Positions 59,180 through 64,000 of a DNA stretch of 64,000 nucleotides are shown here, piece by piece. Both the position numbers and the translations under genes were made by a program. Under the pieces are notes generated by a model. The model saw only the letters and a list, made by a program, of their open reading frames with translations. It made no database searches and was not told the origin of the DNA. Location of the stretch: assembly GCA_014529385.2 (NCBI GenBank), contig CM043969.1, forward strand, positions 18,460,446-18,524,445, given 5' to 3'. The first letter of the stretch is position 1. Every line of letters starts with the position of its first letter. The DNA is from Adiantum capillus-veneris. Lineage: Eukaryota; Streptophyta; Polypodiopsida; Polypodiales; Pteridaceae.

Positions 59180-60873
59180 TCAAGGAAGTCTTTGATTGCA
59201 GGAAACCTGGTTGCCTTTCCCTCTTGTAAAGCTACGATTTTTTCCTCGATTAGATGAGGAGCTAGGTGTTAAAAAAGAGGTGAAAGAGTTGGGAGTAGCC
59301 AGGGAGTTAGCTCTTTTTAGAGCAGGAGAATCATCATCTTCGATACAAGGTTTAAGAAGACTAGTGATGAGCTTGACCCCTTTAAAGTTAGCATAAGTGG
59401 TGAGGTATAGACCGGGTTCATCTGCTTTAAGCTCTTTCAGAATATCATGCATAAGATTACGGAAGATATTGGCAATTTGTGTAATCACTATCTGCTTAGC
59501 TTGTCCACCTAGCCAGGAGCAGATGAGGGACAGATGAAAGTCGACTGGTTTCTCTGGGAATAATAAATCCAGATGGTTGAGGATGTACCATATTGTATGA
59601 TCAAACCACATGATGCTTGAATCACAGGAAGCTTTGGGATCAAGAAATCTACAAGCACATTTCACATAGGGGCGGAAGATATTCCATATGGACTCGGTGT
59701 AGAAATCCAGGTTACTTTTAGCAAATTCCATGTTCCCCTTAGTGCGTATGTATAATCCTACATTTGAAGGGCATTTGGAGTGGTCGATGAGATGAAGGTT
59801 GAAAGGTGCTTTAATCAGCTCCCCTTTGTCCAGGAATTGTCCATCTTTAAGAATCTTGAGTTTGTAGTCTTCCACTGTTGAGGCAAGAAGGTTAGCAAGG
59901 TACACCCAGGTTTCACTAAGAATAGGACCCAGGAAGGCTTTGTTTGGTAGAACCCACAGTTGATGGTCAACTCCGAGGGACTCAATTTCAATTTGTCTTA
60001 CTGGTAAGACAAGAAAAACTTTAGAGATTTTTGGTACCATCTCAAGGAGGTTAACATCATTGAGGGAGCAAAGATTATTTTGAAATTCTTTTACTACTTC
60101 CAGTGCTGCACTGTCTCTATAGAAGATGCCCCCAGTTTGAGGGATGGAGGGGGTATTTTGTGTGCAAACAAACAAGGGGTTCAGCCCACATAATTTTCTA
60201 AGGAAGTTAGACAGCTCAGCGCCAGAGGAGGAGAACAGGGCAAGCTCTTACTGATGTTGTGAAGCTAGGACAGGAAGTTGGGTAATGTATTGGGACAACA
60301 AGTTAACTCCTTCTAAAGAGTCTTTGTCCAATGTAGCCATAATTATAACCCAGTCATTAAATGACAACATATGCAAGATATAAAGTTTTTTATCAGAGGC
60401 AAGTGCCGAATCATAAATAAGCTGTGAAGCATCCAAGCTGCTAATACATCTGAGGACAAGAGAGGAGGCCACAGAGAGGGGCTCCGAGGTTAGTTCCAAT
60501 CCTTGAGAGAGAGCAAGAGTCTGCAAAAACAGTGAGGTCAGGTTTACATTTTCTTGCCATAGTATGTAATACATAATTTGGCCTTCCTAGCAAGGAAAGG
60601 TCTAGTTCTAGTAGCCAAGGCATTCTTTGGTTTATGGTCTTTAAGGTAAAGCTTAATCTGATCGATAATCTTTGCATGATTCTCAGGGTTGTGATTAGTA
60701 CTCATGCGAGCTATCATTCTATAACGTGAGCAATCCTGAAAAAGAGGTGACATAAAATTAGCAAAGTGTCTAAATTGTAATGTACACTTGGTCCTGCAAA
60801 TCTTCAACCAGCAAAGCGAGAGACTATGGTAGCCGTGAGCAGGGAACCAAAAATAGAGTCTAAAAGGGGCCAC
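59180..60873 (-). pseudogene. Novel ORF1 of the PLE (broken)
   Basis: The last part is a 331-codon open stretch (60175-59180). It is continuous in frame, across a single TAA at about 60245, with 60574-60248. A frameshift near 60550 links it to 60873-60544 (RTKCTLQFRHFANFMSPLFQ, DQIKLYLKDHKPKNALATRT). Together this is about 550 codons upstream of, and on the same strand as, the RT. The C-terminus is Ser-rich then basic (SSSSNRGKNRSFTRGKGN), as in nucleic-acid-binding tails. The body is helical/hydrophobic without a catalytic motif I know (no GIY-YIG, AP endonuclease, tyrosine recombinase or zinc knuckle). Apparent TTG and GTG starts are not credible. The true start is unresolved. Confidence 0.6.
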
Positions 60874-61008
60874 CTAACACCAGTCTACCAATAAAGGATC
60901 TACAGACTGTGGGTCCAAATTAGAGCTCCATTCCTAAGACAATTTTCTAGGCCAGCATCCTGGTTTCCCCCAGAAAGGAAAAACCTTATGTATAGGATGT
61001 GTGTGTAC
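60874..61008. other. Leader between right pseudo-LTR and ORF1
   Basis: Non-coding. A short GTGTGTGT (about 60999-61006) abuts the right pseudo-LTR, repeating the GT-edge rule. Confidence 0.5.
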
Positions 61009-63224
61009 CTGTTTAAATCTTAACTAATAATACATAATTGAATTTTTCCATTCAAGAGACAGCTGGCCAAGGAACAATGAACAGATAAGTACAAAAATAA
61101 CTCAGTATCAGAATTATTTAGGTACAATGATTGTACTAAAGAGATCCTCTTTCAGTTAAACTAGTAGTAAAAGAACTTCCCCGTTCTTCAGTAAGTACTT
61201 CATTTAAGTAAGGTTGCTTGCCAAAGGAAAAAAAAACCCTCCAAGATAGGATAGAGTCCTTACCTGCATCCATCCAAACAAGACAACAATTCAGTTAGCC
61301 TTGGATGTGTTTTACAGGTATCAATGGACCCTATCAGTTGTTATCCATGTCCATCTTACATATTTTATTTACTTTAGACAAGCTATGTTATTTATTAGAA
61401 CTTGTATGATAGTAGTCTTTGCTTTTTAACATCAAGAAATGAGTGTTACCTTTTTACCTTTTGTACTGAGCTATGAAGCCCATCAAGAGTCCATATCTCA
61501 ATTTAACCATCGTGAGATCTATTTTTTAAACCATAGCTTGGTAACTATGCTTTGTAGTAGTAATCTTATACTTACCTTCTGGAGTAACAATCTCAAGGTG
61601 TCATTGGTATTCCTCAAAAAGAGAGGTCAAGAACGACTTAACCTATGTAAGATTCCCAATGGTATCAGAAGACGTTAATGAAAAAACTCCCTTTTTACAA
61701 CAATTAAAATGATAGTATGACCAATCAACAGAGTATCGAAAATTCCATCAACGCTAAGTGGACTCATAGATTACCAATCATAGCTTTCTTTTCCCAGCCG
61801 AAAGTAACGGCTATATACTTACCTTCAAAATGCCAAGTAATTAGTATCCCACCAAGGACGGTAGTAACCGGTCTTGCTTGAGTATGATGCTTTAACATTT
61901 GAACAGTCATAGGTATTTCAAAAAAACCTCATCCCCTTATCTGATGTGAATTCCCAGTGGTGATACTGTACATAACCCCAAGTGTGGCAACATTTTATCA
62001 AAGAGAAAGACCAACAGTTTCCGCACTTGCCAGCCATGCTCCCCGCCTTTTTTTTTAATTAGAAAACATTGAATATCCAAGAGATTTCTGCAGTGGTTAC
62101 TACTAGAGCAACTCACACCTGTATCGGCAATTTATTAGGTAGGTATAATAACCAGTAAGTGAAAATAACAACCTTTGGCTGTTAGCACAGAGCCTATTTT
62201 CTCCTACTAGAAACGCACAGTCCTAGCCAGTGTTTCGACAAACGCTATCACCAAATAAAAAACAAAGTCCGAGACTTAAGCCAGCTATGCGATGGCTCAA
62301 CAAAGATTTTTTGCAGTGTGAAACGCAGCCTTTATCGGCTAGTTCAGAGCAAACCATTACCTGACACACCTGTATCAGCAATATGCCAGGTAGATATAAT
62401 CACCATTAGTGAAAACCACACCCTCAACTGCTCGTACAGAGCCTATCATTACTTGCAACCAGTAGCCCCAATATTACAACCAGTATTACAAGCGCCAGTT
62501 TTACAACTAGTAGTGCTCAACCTGACTGAAAACAGAGCCATAACAACCAGTAGCTACAAACCTGCCATGGCTTGAAATAGAGCCAGTACAACAACCAGTA
62601 TTAAACCACAATCCACCCACGTTTTCTTCAGCAACTCAGCCCCCCTTTTCTTCTTATGCATAAGAGGTCTCAAGGTACAAGCTGAACATGCCCCGGCATA
62701 GTATTTTAACTTCAAGACCAATTAACAGTATTTACACCAACCAACTCTCACTCGGAGCCAACCATGCATAGTACCATAACTGAAAAAGCTAAAGCAGGTA
62801 AAACAAGGCACCTGAGATGTTTGAGCAGCAAGCTCCATCGCTCAACAAGTTCAGACAGTAACGATACAAAGCAGAGAGAAAAAAACCTAATCCAAGGCTA
62901 AGTGAGGGCCAAGGTGTGCCCTCACCTTTGTTTAAATATGTAGGTGTGCACGTTTCCAGAGAGGTGGGGATGAATGCGCCTGGCCGCCCCTTACTGTGCA
63001 AATCCCACATTCGGCCCGCGATTGCCATTGCCTAGGAGGTCCATAGTCAGAGAGTAGAAGAGAGTAGACAGGGCCGCCTACCCCTTATAATGATATCAAA
63101 AATATTCACGCTTTGATTATGCAAGGGCCTAGCCCCACTATAAGTAAAGTATGGCAGAGCAAAGAAAGCTCTGGGAAAGCCGAAGTGGGGGGATAATTGA
63201 AATATAGCAAGCAAAAACCGGTAC

Positions 63225-63227
<3 letters not shown>
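61009..63227 (-). repeat. Right pseudo-LTR of the PLE (2219 bp)
   Basis: Same-orientation copy of 54779-57014. On the coding strand it lies upstream of ORF1 and so would carry the promoter and 5' UTR. It lacks the G-rich insert of about 20 bp present in the left copy and differs elsewhere by scattered point changes. Confidence 0.85.

Positions 63228-63228
<1 letters not shown>

Positions 63229-63297
<69 letters not shown>
63229..63297. repeat. Compound (GT)n(GA)n at the right edge of the inserted block
   Basis: About 44 bp GT followed by about 25 bp GA, continuing into direct-repeat copy 2 exactly as copy 1 does at 47575-47605. Confidence 0.95.
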
Positions 63298-63301
<4 letters not shown>

Positions 63302-63520
63302 TTTGTGAGATTGCTAGAAAGGGACAAAATTGGTGTGGTATGCCGTATGTTGATGGTGTGGAACATGTGTGTTGGTATGCATACAAACGGTGGTGTTCTT
63401 GCCGAGATGTGCAATTTTGGTTGCGATTTCTAGTGGATGGGGGTGTTGTGAGTACTTTGGGCTATAGAGAGGCATTTGTGTTTTGTTTTCGGGTGTGTTC
63501 CCATTCCCCCTTTCCAACAT
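63298..63520 (+). repeat. Long direct repeat, copy 2 (right of the PLE insertion)
   Basis: Aligns with 47605-47815 (ATTGCTAGAAA, GACAAAATTGGTGTG, GGTATGCATACAAACGGTGG, GTGTTTTGTTTTCGGGT). This restores the repeat interrupted at 51684. Confidence 0.85.
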
Positions 63521-63800
63521 ACACATAAGATTTTTCTTTTGATCATCATCAATCCTTTATTTTTGGAGTAAACTTATTTTCCCTTGTTAGTTGAGGTTTG
63601 TGGCAATGTTTTTGTTACGTCTACATGCACTTTCTTGTGTTGGAACCACAAAAATCTAAGGGTGCTTTGAAAGAAGAGCTCATATTCAATGGCATCAACA
63701 TTTGAAGAGAAGCTTTACGATTTTACAAAGAGGTAGTCTGTCTCTAATTGGAGATTAGTAGTCTCTCTATATATATGATGCTTCTCAGGATTCCTAGAGG
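63521..63800. other. No feature seen
   Basis: AT-rich DNA with no recognisable element. Confidence 0.4.
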
Positions 63801-64000
63801 CTTTATGCATATATACCTATCAGAGATATACCTAGCAGATGGGAAGTTAAGCTTCTGAATGGCGATTTCTTTGAGCCTAGTGCGAAGATGGACACCAACG
63901 TTGTGTGGATCTCGTATGGGAGTTTTAAGAAAATTGCTTCTTTTGATCCATTTGCTCTGTTTCTTGTCAAATTTGATGTTGAGGTTGAAGGCAAGCCCTT
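63801..64000 (+). CDS. Open frame running off the window edge, unknown
   Basis: From just after a TAG near 63798 the frame is open to the end of the window with protein-like text (IPSRWEVKLLNGDFFEP, NVVWISYGSFKKIASFDPF, LVKFDVEVEGKP). No start codon is assigned and no family is recognised with confidence. It could be the N-terminal domain of a retroelement protein or an exon. Confidence 0.3.

Noticed and set aside
59180-60175. Credible translation start at the left-most codon of the 331-codon frame
   Set aside because: That codon is TTG and the frame continues upstream to an in-frame TAA with further coding text beyond it. It is an internal segment of a broken ORF.
57175-60873. GIY-YIG endonuclease in the PLE
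   Set aside because: GLYIRTKG and CGAIYIH look superficially similar, but the second YIG block and catalytic Arg/Glu spacing are absent.

Overview
The window looks like repeat-dense nuclear DNA of a land plant. It carries Ty1/copia, Ty3/gypsy and L1-like LINE remnants with tRNA-iMet-type primer sites, many (GT)n(GA)n compound microsatellites, and no bacterial-style operons, rRNA or recognisable tRNA. The Penelope-like retroelement (PLE) at the right end makes a non-seed plant (fern, lycophyte or bryophyte) an attractive guess, but that is inference. I see no intact host gene. Almost every coding signal is a decayed mobile element or a gene fragment with stops and frameshifts.

Layout. 0-1.9 kb: gypsy Gag and protease remnant. 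1.9-4 kb: LTR-like DNA with a recurring CAGCGTTTT word and a CA/GA microsatellite. 4-17 kb: mostly non-coding, with local duplications, a MITE candidate (8.9-9.3 kb), a perfect hairpin between direct repeats (11.35-11.6 kb) and a field of TAGCACA palindromes (7.1-7.4 kb). 17.3-19.3 kb: gypsy integrase scrap (+) and a 5'-truncated LINE (-). 21.7-22.1 kb: four 93-bp coding-type repeats. 22.4-23.4 kb: a broken coiled-coil reading frame ending in an unmistakable histone-H3-like segment. 23.6-24.3 kb: two foldback elements. 24.5-25.3 kb: a broken gene fragment that still has an intron.

26-45 kb is a nested retrotransposon stack. A gypsy family contributes two related LTRs, an internal scrap, a Gag with an RS-like region and a protease. 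Copia A (26992-32243, target duplication TGCTA) sits in the first gypsy LTR. An L1-like LINE (from about 37.1 kb) lies in or abuts the gypsy element after its protease. Copia B (39741-44858, minus strand, target duplication TTTGA) interrupts the LINE.

45-64 kb. Two long direct repeats (45.73-47.85 kb, and 50.1-51.68 kb continuing at 63.23 kb) flank a gag-like ORF plus an unfamiliar acidic ORF with no polymerase, so this is a LARD-like element candidate. The (GT)n microsatellite of the second repeat copy is split by about 11.5 kb of inserted DNA. The core of that insert is a minus-strand PLE: a novel ORF1, a CxC/GHV-type linker, a YMDD reverse transcriptase and a terminal 13-bp stem-loop. It is bracketed by two nearly identical 2.2-kb pseudo-LTRs, each edged by GT/AC repeats. 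This microsatellite-seated PLE and the H3-like frame are the most interesting items.
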